From Amycolatopsis mongoliensis (lineage in GTDB: Bacteria; Actinomycetota; Actinomycetes; Mycobacteriales; Pseudonocardiaceae), in the NCBI RefSeq assembly GCF_030285665.1, contig NZ_CP127295.1:992001-1056000 (forward strand): 64,000 nt of DNA, read 5' to 3'. The translations under genes were made by a program, and so were the position numbers. Each line of letters begins with the position of its first letter. Within the stretch, counting starts at the first letter, position 1. Of this stretch, positions 51,796 to 59,155 are shown piece by piece. Under the pieces are notes generated by a model. It searched no databases and had not been told where the DNA came from. It saw only the letters and a list, made by a program, of their open reading frames with translations.

Positions 51796-52292
51796 CGATC
51801 CGAGCGCAGCGAAGCCGGGTCGAAGGACTCCCAGTACGCGTCCTCGTCCTCGGTACTCGCGGGCGCCGGAGCCGCAGTGGCCTGCGGGGCGGCGCCGAGC
51901 CGCTCCGCCCGCAGCCGCTGGAACTCCTCGACCGTCATCCCCGGGTCGTCGTCCTCGGCCCGGGCCGGTGCGGACATCCCCGTCATCTGCTCGATCATGG
52001 AGGTCATGTCTTCACCGAGCAGCAGGGCGACCTTGTTGTAACCGTCCTGGGTCGCCTCGCGCATGGCCGCCTGGGCGATCTCCACCACCAGCGGCCCCAG
52101 GCCTTCGCCCAGGTTCACCGCCGACGGGGCCAGCCACAGCCGCAGCAGCTTGCCGCGTCCGTCGACCGTCGCCTCCACCTGGCCGTCGATGTCGTGGGCC
52201 GTGCCCGAGGCCGACGCCAGGAGCTCGTCCACGCGCGACATCGCCTCTTCGCGCGCCCGGGCCTGGGAGATCAGCTCACGCGTCGTGGGCAT
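51792..52292 (-). CDS. YbaB/EbfC-like nucleoid-type protein 2
   Basis: A 166-residue protein. Its central part (HDIDGQVEATVDGRGKLLRLWLAPSAVNLGEGLGPLVVEIAQAAMREATQ) has the strand-helix layout of the YbaB/EbfC DNA-binding fold. It is followed by an acidic, disordered tail (ARAEDDDPGMTVEEFQRLRAERL...ASTEDEDAYWESFDP). ATG at 52292 follows GGAAGG; GTG at 52301 is an alternative. Last gene of the four-gene ESX-like operon. In actinobacteria this fold accompanies type VII secretion substrates. Confidence 0.75.
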   Translation of the reverse strand: MPTTRELISQARAREEAMSRVDELLASASGTAHDIDGQVEATVDGRGKLLRLWLAPSAVNLGEGLGPLVVEIAQAAMREATQDGYNKVALLLGEDMTSMIEQMTGMSAPARAEDDDPGMTVEEFQRLRAERLGAAPQATAAPAPASTEDEDAYWESFDPASLRSDR

Positions 52293-52297
52293 CGAGC

Positions 52298-52678
52298 TCA
52301 CCTTCCGTACGAGTAGGTGTCGGCGTCCGGGTCGTCGTCCGGGATCGGTTCGTAGCCCAGGACTTCCAGCTGCGACGCGTCCACCACCGGCGCCAGCGCG
52401 TGGTACATCTTGTCGCCCGCGCGGCGGGTCGCGCGCTGGGCCAGCTCCAGGATCTGGTCGGCGAGGACCGACGACCCGTGGCGCAGCGCCGACCGGTGGA
52501 TCGTCACGCCCGTCAGCAGCCCGCCGGGCGCCACCTGGACCTCGATGGCGCCGTCACCGGACGACGCCTTGCCCACCACCGGACCCGAGCGCTCGAAGCG
52601 CGCGGACGCCTCCGCACCCGCCCGTTCCGCCTGTTCGGCGACGCGCGCCGCCGCGAGGTCCATGTCGAATTCGGCCAC
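52298..52678 (-). CDS. YbaB/EbfC-like protein 1
   Basis: A 126-residue protein: N-terminal helix (MAEFDMDLAAARVAEQAERAGAEASARFERSG), then GAIEVQVAPGGLLTGVTIHRSALRHGSSVLADQILELAQRATRRAG, which matches the EbfC/YbaB strand-strand-helix pattern, and an acidic tail. It is 10 bp downstream of the NlpC/P60 gene and 5 bp before the second EbfC-like gene. EbfC proteins form DNA-binding dimers, and the paired copies may form a heterodimer (inference). Confidence 0.75.
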   Translation of the reverse strand: MAEFDMDLAAARVAEQAERAGAEASARFERSGPVVGKASSGDGAIEVQVAPGGLLTGVTIHRSALRHGSSVLADQILELAQRATRRAGDKMYHALAPVVDASQLEVLGYEPIPDDDPDADTYSYGR

Positions 52679-52688
52679 GTGAGGAAAC

Positions 52689-53819
52689 CTAGCCCGTCGG
52701 GCGGTAGAAGCCGATGAACGACTGTCCCGCGTTCGTGGTGCGGATCTTGCTGATCTGCACCGGGTCGCCGGCCTCGATCATCTGGCCGTCGCCGATCACC
52801 ATCGCCACGTGCCCGGACCAGACGACCAGGTCGCCCGGCAGCAGCTGGTCGATCGAAGGCACCTCGGCCCCGACCGTCTGCTGCGCCGCCGTCCGCGGCA
52901 GCTGCAGGCCCGCGTCCTGGTACGACGTCATGGTCAGGCCGCTGCAGTCCAGCCCCTGGCCGCGCGCCGTCCCGCCCCAGACGTAGGGCACGCCGAGCTG
53001 CGAAAGCGCGTTGCGCACGGCCTTCGCCGCGGTTTCGTTGGGCGCCATGACCTGCTTGCCGCCGGGCAGGTTGATCGCGACGCCGGAGCCGGGCTGCGGC
53101 GGGATCGCGACCGGCAGCCGCGGCTTGTGCACGGTGCCGCCGCCCCCGCCACCGCCGCCTCCCCCACCGCCGCCGCCTCCGGAGTCCCCACCGCCGGAGT
53201 AGCCGCTGTTGCTGTTGAAGGACGAGCCCACCTTCGTCGAGGACGCGCTGCTCGCCGACGTCGTCTGCTCACCGCCGCCGAGCCGCGTGCCGATGTCGGT
53301 GAGCTGGTTGATCGTCTGCTCGCTGAAGGTCGCGGCCTGGCCGGTGAGCTGGCTGATCTTGGTCTGCAGCTTCATCAGGATGTCGCGCGACACCGCGGCG
53401 CGGCTCTCCGGCGGCTGGATCGACTTGACCGCCGCCAGCGCCTTCATCGCCGCCGAGATCTCCTTGATGATCCGGTCGCGGACCTGGTCGTTCTTGATCT
53501 CGCCGACGTGCAGGCTCTCGGCCGCCTCGGCGACGGCCTTCTCGATCTCGGCGCTCTCGTCGAGGAGGTCCTGGACCTCCTTCTCGAGGCTCTGCGACGT
53601 CGCGGTGGCGCGGTCGGTCGTCGAGCCTGAGCTGGCGGAGGCGAGGTTGACGCGCTGGTCGGCCGCCGTGTCGCGGGTCCGCCCCACCGACGTCTGCAGC
53701 GCGACGTGCGCGTCGCGCGCGCCGCTGATCGCGGCCGGGTCGTGGCGCAGCTTCTGCGCGAACTGGTTCGTCGTGTCCAGGCTGTGCCGGACGAGCTGGT
53801 CGGTGTGGTGCTCGGTCAC
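52689..53819 (-). CDS. NlpC/P60 peptidoglycan hydrolase with helical ESX-type N-terminus
   Basis: A 376-residue protein without a Sec signal. Residues 1-180 are helical and coiled-coil-rich (SLEKEVQDLLDESAEIEKAVAEAAESL), like T7SS-associated DUF4226-type domains. A Ser-rich stretch and a run of 15 glycines (214-228) lead to a C-terminal NlpC/P60 domain: VPYVWGG, LDCSGLTMTSY (Cys292), GDLVVWSGHVAMVIGDG (His337). It should cut peptide stems. With no signal peptide and a WXG100-like partner gene overlapping it (ATGA), export by an ESX type VII system is the likely route. Confidence 0.85.
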   Translation of the reverse strand: MTEHHTDQLVRHSLDTTNQFAQKLRHDPAAISGARDAHVALQTSVGRTRDTAADQRVNLASASSGSTTDRATATSQSLEKEVQDLLDESAEIEKAVAEAAESLHVGEIKNDQVRDRIIKEISAAMKALAAVKSIQPPESRAAVSRDILMKLQTKISQLTGQAATFSEQTINQLTDIGTRLGGGEQTTSASSASSTKVGSSFNSNSGYSGGGDSGGGGGGGGGGGGGGGTVHKPRLPVAIPPQPGSGVAINLPGGKQVMAPNETAAKAVRNALSQLGVPYVWGGTARGQGLDCSGLTMTSYQDAGLQLPRTAAQQTVGAEVPSIDQLLPGDLVVWSGHVAMVIGDGQMIEAGDPVQISKIRTTNAGQSFIGFYRPTG

Positions 53820-54166
53820 GCGCGGTCCTGCCCGAGGTCGCCGCCGAGGCGCCGGACGACATCGCCGTGCTCGGCCTCGACGGCCGCGTAGTTGCGGTCG
53901 GTCTGCCGGGCCGCGTCGCCGACCTGCCGCCAGCCGCCGCCGACGCGGTGCATCCGCTCCTGCAGCGCGCGCATCCGGCCGCTGTAGGCGCCGGAGAAGC
54001 CGGACTCGCCGCCCATCTCGGAGAAGCCGTGGCCGCCGAGCGTCACGTGCGGGCCGACGTGCTTGTCGGCCGCGCCCTTGACGTCGTCACCGAGCGGATC
54101 GACCTCGCGGGCGTACCGCGCGTACGCGCCGTCGTCGACGTGAAACCCCTGATGCGAACCGTCCAC
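53816..54166 (-). CDS. WXG100-like / ESX-associated small protein
   Basis: A 116-residue protein: FHVDDGAYARYAREVDPLGDDVKGAAD, GGHGFSEMGGESGFSGAYSGRMRALQERMHRVGGGWRQVGDAARQTDRNYAAVEAEHGD. It has the two-helix hairpin layout of WXG100-type ESX proteins, with a Gly-Gly-Trp (GGGW) near the second helix; the classic WxG turn is not exact. First gene of the operon. No ESX core genes (EccB-E, EccC) are in the window. Confidence 0.7.
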   Translation of the reverse strand: MDGSHQGFHVDDGAYARYAREVDPLGDDVKGAADKHVGPHVTLGGHGFSEMGGESGFSGAYSGRMRALQERMHRVGGGWRQVGDAARQTDRNYAAVEAEHGDVVRRLGGDLGQDRA

Positions 54167-54230
54167 TGGCCCTCCCTGTCACCGGAGGTGCGACGTGCGC
54201 GCGCGACCCCCGGTTCCCCTGCTGCGACAT

Positions 54231-54245
54231 CCGGGCTTCGCCCGG
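54231..54245. terminator. Hairpin between dsbA-like gene and the ESX-like operon
   Basis: CCGGGC-TTC-GCCCGG forms a 6-bp stem in the 170-bp gap between the thioredoxin-fold gene (ends 54338) and the WXG-like start (54166). Both lie on the minus strand, so it could end the former and isolate the latter's promoter. Confidence 0.5.
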
Positions 54246-54337
54246 GCCGGGGGCTCCGCCACCCGGACCCCCGAAAGAGATGCTGCGGGATCCAGCCTAG
54301 TCCACGGTCCGTGCCCGAGTGGGCGAATTGCCCGGAC

Positions 54338-55147
54338 TCAGCCGGTGACCTTCGCGAGCCAGCCCGGGTCCTGCCAGCTGACGATCTTGCCGTTCGCCGT
54401 GACCGTCGGCGTGCCGAAGCCGCTCTGCCCGTTGCCGAAGTCCTGCGCCAGCTTCGGGTCGTTCTCGATCTGCTGGAAAGCGGCGTTGATCTGCTGGTCG
54501 TACGTGCCCGCGTTGACGGTCTGGGAGAACGCCGGGTCGGTGATGCCGACGTCCTGGCCGAGCTTGATCAGCTGGGCCTTGTCGTAGCCGCGCTTGCCCT
54601 CTTCAGGCTGGTTCGCGAACAGCGCGTCGTGGAACTGGAGGAACTTGCCGGCGTCGGCGGCGGCCAGCGCCGCGTTCGCCGAGTCGAGCGAGTAGCCGGG
54701 CGGGTCCGAGCGGTCGTTGAGCAGCGGCACCATGTGGTAGCGCACCTGCAGCTTGCCGTCGTTGATCGCCTGCTCGACGTCGGTCTTGTAGGTCTTCTCG
54801 AACTGGCCGCAGATCGGGCAGAGGAAGTCGGCGTAGACGTCGATCGAGGCCTTCGCGCCCGCCTTGCCGACGGTGACGACGACGCCGTCGCGCTTCTGCG
54901 TCACGTCGCCGGCCAGCGAGCTCGTGGTCTGGCCGGGGTTGATGATCTGGCCCTCGGTCTTGTTCTTGTCCGAGATCGTCCAGATCACGCCGCCGATCAC
55001 GAGCGCGGCCACGACGACCACGGCACCGATCCCGATGATCCACTTCCGCTTGTCCCCGGACGCGCCCCTGGCCTGGGCCACCGCCCTCGCTCCGCCCGCC
55101 TGCGCGGCCTGACGACGCTTCCGAGCGGTCCGCTCAGCTCCACCCAC
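54338..55147 (-). CDS. Membrane-anchored DsbA-like thiol oxidoreductase
   Basis: A 269-residue protein: a basic cytoplasmic N-terminus (1-35), one transmembrane helix (about 36-58), then an extracellular thioredoxin fold of DsbA/thioredoxin_4 type with CPIC (Cys110-Cys113) in ADFLCPICGQFEK, and the cis-Pro loop in GFGTPTVTANG. It would form or transfer disulfides in exported proteins. GTG at 55147, 6 bp after the MauE-like stop, so the two are one operon: a membrane redox partner plus its thiol oxidase. Confidence 0.9.
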   Translation of the reverse strand: MGGAERTARKRRQAAQAGGARAVAQARGASGDKRKWIIGIGAVVVVAALVIGGVIWTISDKNKTEGQIINPGQTTSSLAGDVTQKRDGVVVTVGKAGAKASIDVYADFLCPICGQFEKTYKTDVEQAINDGKLQVRYHMVPLLNDRSDPPGYSLDSANAALAAADAGKFLQFHDALFANQPEEGKRGYDKAQLIKLGQDVGITDPAFSQTVNAGTYDQQINAAFQQIENDPKLAQDFGNGQSGFGTPTVTANGKIVSWQDPGWLAKVTG

Positions 55148-55153
55148 TGTGTA

Positions 55154-55681
55154 TCAGTTCCCTTCCGCGATACCCGAGTAGTCGTGCGCGGGCTCGGTGG
55201 AGTTCCCGCGACCCCGCGCGAGCCAGCCGTCGAGCGACAGCCGGGTCCACGGCCGCGCCAGCAGCCAGACGGCCAGCAGCGCGAAGCCGGAGTCGCGGAG
55301 GATCTCCTGCGGGTACTCGGTCTGCCCCGCCGCCACCTGGCCGCCGCCGCCGAAGCAGCCGCAGTCGATGCTCAGCCCGCGCGCCCACGACTGGACGATC
55401 CCGGCGATGAGCACCAGCAGCAGCACCAGCGCGGCACCGGCCACCCACCGGGTCGCCAGGCCGGCGAGCAGGAACAGCCCGAGCACGAGCTCGACGAGCG
55501 GCAGCGCGATGGCCACCACGTTGGCGAGTGCGTCGGGCAGCACGTCGTAGGCCTTCACCGCGATCAGCGTCTGACCCGGATCCGCCAGCTTGAGCGCACC
55601 CGAAACGAGCCAGACGGCCGCCAGCCCGACCCGGGCGAGCGTGCCGACGGCGTCCAGTACGGGTTGGGACGGTCGCACCAC
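55154..55681 (-). CDS. MauE/DoxX-like redox membrane protein
   Basis: A 175-residue protein with four transmembrane helices and the conserved GLSIDCGCFGGGG motif between helices 3 and 4 (Cys107, Cys109), the mark of the MauE family that supports disulfide formation. It likely re-oxidises the DsbA-like protein encoded next. The start GTG at 55681 follows TAGCCT by 6 nt without a ribosome site. It is divergent from the amino-acid-binding lipoprotein gene. Confidence 0.88.
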   Translation of the reverse strand: MVRPSQPVLDAVGTLARVGLAAVWLVSGALKLADPGQTLIAVKAYDVLPDALANVVAIALPLVELVLGLFLLAGLATRWVAGAALVLLLVLIAGIVQSWARGLSIDCGCFGGGGQVAAGQTEYPQEILRDSGFALLAVWLLARPWTRLSLDGWLARGRGNSTEPAHDYSGIAEGN

Positions 55682-55687
55682 GCACCT

Positions 55688-55693
55688 AGGCTA
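55688..55693 (-). promoter_or_regulatory. -10 hexamer TAGCCT, probable leaderless promoter
   Basis: On the minus strand TAGCCT ends 6 nt before the MauE-like start codon. Confidence 0.45.
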
Positions 55694-55748
55694 ACGGGAG
55701 GACCTGAGAACTACGTGAGGGCACGGCGGCGGTGGAGGGAGCGGCGGT

Positions 55749-56579
55749 ATGCGGTGGCGCACGCTCCTCGGTGCACTGTTGTTGCTGGTCACGGTGTCGG
55801 CGTGCGGCCCGAGCACCGTCTCGCCGACCGACTCGCTGGTGACCCGCGCCAGTGCCACGGATCACCTGACCATCGGCATCCGGTTCGACGCGCCGGGCCT
55901 TTCCGAGCGCACCGTGGACGGCCGGTTCGTCGGGTTCGACGTCGACGTCGCGACTTTCGTCGCCTCGGAACTGGGGGTCGCCGCGAAGGACATCACGTGG
56001 CGCGAGACGACGTCCGCGACACGCGAAACGGACCTCACCTCCGGCGCGGTCGACCTGGTCGTCGCGACCTATTCGATCACCGACAAGCGCAAGCAGCAGG
56101 TGGCGTTCGCCGGGCCGTACTTCACCACCGGGCAGGACCTGCTGGTGCGGCGCACGTCACCGGACATCACCGGCCCGGAGACGCTCAACGGGCGGCGGCT
56201 GTGCTCGGTCACCGGCTCGACGCCCGCGCAGCAGGTGAAGGACAGGTTCGCGCAGGCCGTGCAGCTGGTCGAGTACCCGCGCTACCCGGACTGCGTGACC
56301 GCGCTGCTCGCCGGCCAGGTCGACGCGATGACCACCGACGGGGTGATCCTCGCGGGCTACGTCACGCGTGACCCCGAGTTGCTGAAGGTCGTCGGGAAGC
56401 CGTTCTCGAAGGAAAGCTACGGCGTCGGCCTGCGCAAGGGCGACACCCAGGGCGTGAACGCGGTCGACGACGCGATCCGCAAGATGATCTCCTCCGGCGA
56501 ATGGCTGCGCTCGCTCAACGCGAACATCGGGCCGTCCGGTTACCAGCTGCCCGCCCCGCCCGAGGTCACCGAGAAGTGA
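55749..56579 (+). CDS. Polar-amino-acid binding lipoprotein (GluB-like), orphan
   Basis: A 276-residue solute-binding protein. The lipobox VSAC gives Cys19, followed by the type-II periplasmic binding fold: HLTIGIRFDAPGLSERTVDGRFVGFDVDVATFVASELG, VVATYSITDKRKQQVAFAGPYFTTGQDLLV, and VGLRKGDTQGVNAVDDAI. This is the glutamate/polar amino-acid class. No permease or ATPase is adjacent; the next gene, an RNA helicase, overlaps its stop codon by GTGA, an unexpected pairing. The binding protein probably works with a transporter elsewhere or as a sensor. Confidence 0.9.
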   Translation: MRWRTLLGALLLLVTVSACGPSTVSPTDSLVTRASATDHLTIGIRFDAPGLSERTVDGRFVGFDVDVATFVASELGVAAKDITWRETTSATRETDLTSGAVDLVVATYSITDKRKQQVAFAGPYFTTGQDLLVRRTSPDITGPETLNGRRLCSVTGSTPAQQVKDRFAQAVQLVEYPRYPDCVTALLAGQVDAMTTDGVILAGYVTRDPELLKVVGKPFSKESYGVGLRKGDTQGVNAVDDAIRKMISSGEWLRSLNANIGPSGYQLPAPPEVTEK

Positions 56580-59059
56580 AGCTGCCCGACCTGCCGGTCC
56601 GTTCCGTCCTGCCCGAGGTGGTCGCCGCCTTGGACGCCCACGGCACCGCGGTCCTCGTCGCGCCGCCCGGGACGGGGAAGACGACGCTGGTGCCGCTGGC
56701 GCTGGCCACTTCGGGTGGCCGCGTGGTGGTCGCCGAGCCGCGGCGGCTGGCGGCGCGGGCCGCGGCGGGCCGGATGGCGGCGATCCTGGGCGAGCCGGTC
56801 GGCGAGACGGTGGGCTACGCCGTGCGCGGCGACCGGAAGGTTTCGGCGCGGACGCGGATCGAGGTCGTGACGTCCGGGCTGCTGGTGCGGCGCGTGCAGG
56901 GCGACCCGGAGCTGCCCGGCGTGTCGACCGTGCTGCTGGACGAGTGCCACGAGCGCCACCTGGACGCGGACCTGCTGCTGGCGTTGCTGCTCGACGTCCG
57001 CGCGGGGCTGCGCGACGACCTGCGGCTGCTGGCGACGTCGGCGACGGTGGCCGCGGGCCGGCTCGCCACGCTCCTCGGTGACGCCCCGGTGATCACGGCC
57101 ACCGCGCCGGCCTATCCCGTGACTTTCTCGTACGTCCCGCCCGCGCGGAACGAACGCATCGAAGCCTGCGTCGCCCGGGCGGTGCGGACGGCACTGTCCT
57201 CAGGGGACGGTGACGTGCTCGCTTTCCTCCCGGGCGCGGGCGAGATCGCGCGGACGTCGGGGTTGCTGCGGTTGCCCGAGGTGGACGTCCTGCCGCTGCA
57301 CGGGCGGCTCTCGGCGGCCCACCAGGACGACGCGCTGCGGCCGCGCGACCGGCGGCGGGTCGTGCTGGCGACGGCCGTGGCGGAGTCGAGCCTGACCGTG
57401 CCGGGCGTGCGCGCGGTGGTGGATTCGGGGCTGGCGCGGGTGCCGCGGGTGGACCACCGGCGGGGCCTGCCCGGCCTGGCGACGGTCCGGGTGTCGGCCG
57501 CGGTGGCGACGCAGCGTTCGGGCCGCGCGGGCCGCGAAGGGCCGGGGCGGGCGTACCGCTGCTGGGCGGAGAACGAACAGTCCTTGCTTCCGGCGTATCC
57601 GGAGCCGGAGATCCGCACGGCCGAACTGGCGCGGCTGGCGTTGGAGCTGGCCTGCTGGTCGACGCCGGACGGCAGCGGGCTGGCCTGGTGGGACCCGCCG
57701 GGCGAGGGCGCCCTGGCGGCGGGGCGCGCGCTGCTGGCCGCGCTGGGTGCGACCTCGGACGGCGTGGTGACCGCGCGGGGTCGCCGGATGGCCGAGCTGG
57801 GACTGCACCCCCGGCTGGCGCGGGCGTTGCTCGACGGCGCCGAGGCGGTAGGCGCGCGGAACGCGGCCGAGGTGGTGGCGCTGCTGGACGCGGGCGCGAC
57901 GCTGACGGACGTGGAGGCGGAGCTGCGCCGCCTACGCTCGGCCGGCGACGAAGGCTCGCGCCGCTGGAAACGAGACGCCCGGCGCCTGGAGGGGCTGGTC
58001 GCGAACAGCACCGGCGCAAAAGCCGTGAAGGCCTCCTTACCGGCCGTAAAAGCCGTGAAGGACTCCTTACCGGCCATAAGAGCCGGGAAGGAGGCCTTCA
58101 CGGACCATCGGGCCACGCCACCCCGGCCTGATGCCGCGCTGGTCGTCGCGCTCGCGCATCCGGAGCGGCTCGCCCGGCGACGTCCCGGGGGCGCGCCCGT
58201 CTACCTCATGGCCGGCGGCACCGCGGCCGAACTCCCACCCGGCAGCGGCCTCGACTCCGAGTGGCTGGCCATCGCCGAAGCGACGCGCGACCCCGGCCGC
58301 GTGCACGGCACCATCCGCCTCGCCGCGGCCGCCGACGAAACCCTCGCCACGCGCGTCGGCCCCGTGTCCGAAGTGGACGAAGTCACCTGGGACGGCGACG
58401 TCGTCGCGCGGCGCGTCCGCAAGCTCGGCGCCATCATCCTCTCCGAACGGCCCCTGCGTGACGCGAGCGTGCACGATGCGCTCGTCACCGGCCTGAAGAC
58501 CGAAGGACTCGGCCTCCTGAAATGGAGCCAGGACGCGACCCGCCTGCGCGAGCGGATGGCTTTCCTGCACCGCGTCCTCGGCGAACCGTGGCCCGCGGTC
58601 GACGACGCCACCCTGCTGTCCGATGTGGACAGATGGGTCGACCTCTCCGGAGCCCGGCGCAAGTCGGACCTGGCGACCATCAACGCCGGCACCGCCCTCA
58701 AGGCCCTCCTGCCGTGGCCGGAAGCGGCCAAGCTGGACGAGCTGGCCCCGGATCGCCTCGAAGTCCCGAGTGGCTCGCACCCGCGCGTCGACTACCACGG
58801 CGACCAGCCGGTGCTCGCCGTCAAGCTGCAGGAAACCTTCGGCTGGACCGAAACCCCCACGCTGGCCGGCGTCCCGGTGGTCCTGCACCTGCTCTCCCCC
58901 GCCGGCCGCCCGGCGGCGATCACCGCCGACCTCGGGTCGTTCTGGACCACCGGCTACCCGTCGGTGCGCGCCGACCTGCGCGGCCGCTACCCGAAGCACC
59001 CGTGGCCCGAAGACCCGGCCACCGCCGTCCCGACCCGGCACACCCGCCGCCGGACCTGA
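56576..59059 (+). CDS. hrpB: ATP-dependent DExH helicase HrpB
   Basis: An 827-residue DExH-box helicase. Walker A APPGTGKTT (about 29-37), motif II DECH (122-125), SAT (about 148), VAESSLTVPGVRAVVDSG and QRSGRAGREGPGRAYR. Then come HA2-like and the HrpB-specific C-terminal region (LATINAGTALKALLPW, VDYHGDQPVLAVKLQETFGW). The GTG at 56576 overlaps the previous stop. Residues about 482-509 come from a 16-bp inverted repeat with two 30-nt repeats (58023-58103), an in-frame insertion in the linker between helicase and HrpB_C. RNA helicase of unclear physiological role. Confidence 0.93.
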   Translation: MKLPDLPVRSVLPEVVAALDAHGTAVLVAPPGTGKTTLVPLALATSGGRVVVAEPRRLAARAAAGRMAAILGEPVGETVGYAVRGDRKVSARTRIEVVTSGLLVRRVQGDPELPGVSTVLLDECHERHLDADLLLALLLDVRAGLRDDLRLLATSATVAAGRLATLLGDAPVITATAPAYPVTFSYVPPARNERIEACVARAVRTALSSGDGDVLAFLPGAGEIARTSGLLRLPEVDVLPLHGRLSAAHQDDALRPRDRRRVVLATAVAESSLTVPGVRAVVDSGLARVPRVDHRRGLPGLATVRVSAAVATQRSGRAGREGPGRAYRCWAENEQSLLPAYPEPEIRTAELARLALELACWSTPDGSGLAWWDPPGEGALAAGRALLAALGATSDGVVTARGRRMAELGLHPRLARALLDGAEAVGARNAAEVVALLDAGATLTDVEAELRRLRSAGDEGSRRWKRDARRLEGLVANSTGAKAVKASLPAVKAVKDSLPAIRAGKEAFTDHRATPPRPDAALVVALAHPERLARRRPGGAPVYLMAGGTAAELPPGSGLDSEWLAIAEATRDPGRVHGTIRLAAAADETLATRVGPVSEVDEVTWDGDVVARRVRKLGAIILSERPLRDASVHDALVTGLKTEGLGLLKWSQDATRLRERMAFLHRVLGEPWPAVDDATLLSDVDRWVDLSGARRKSDLATINAGTALKALLPWPEAAKLDELAPDRLEVPSGSHPRVDYHGDQPVLAVKLQETFGWTETPTLAGVPVVLHLLSPAGRPAAITADLGSFWTTGYPSVRADLRGRYPKHPWPEDPATAVPTRHTRRRT
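58023..58103. repeat. In-frame palindromic element within hrpB
   Basis: CCGTGAAGGCCTCCTT (58023-58038) and AAGGAGGCCTTCACGG (58088-58103) are exact inverted repeats of 16 bp. Two near-identical 30-bp units lie at 58021-58050 and 58051-58080 (AGCCGTGAAGG, ACTCCTTACCGGCC variants). Translated, they give KAVKASLPAV and KAVKDSLPAI, then RAGKEAFTDH. It keeps the frame open and belongs to the CGTGA...TCACG hairpin type seen at 5141 and the 46-nt elements. Confidence 0.85.
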
Positions 59060-59155
59060 CGAAAGTCGGGGGTCGGCCGTGACCGTCGGCCGATGCCGCC
59101 GGCCCGGCGGAAAGCCCACACTTCCGGTGTACAGGCGCAACACCGGGAGGGATTC

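Noticed and set aside
53100..53200. GGN/CCN tract as a microsatellite element or CRISPR-like repeat
   Set aside because: It simply encodes the glycine run of the NlpC/P60 protein; no spacers or direct-repeat structure.
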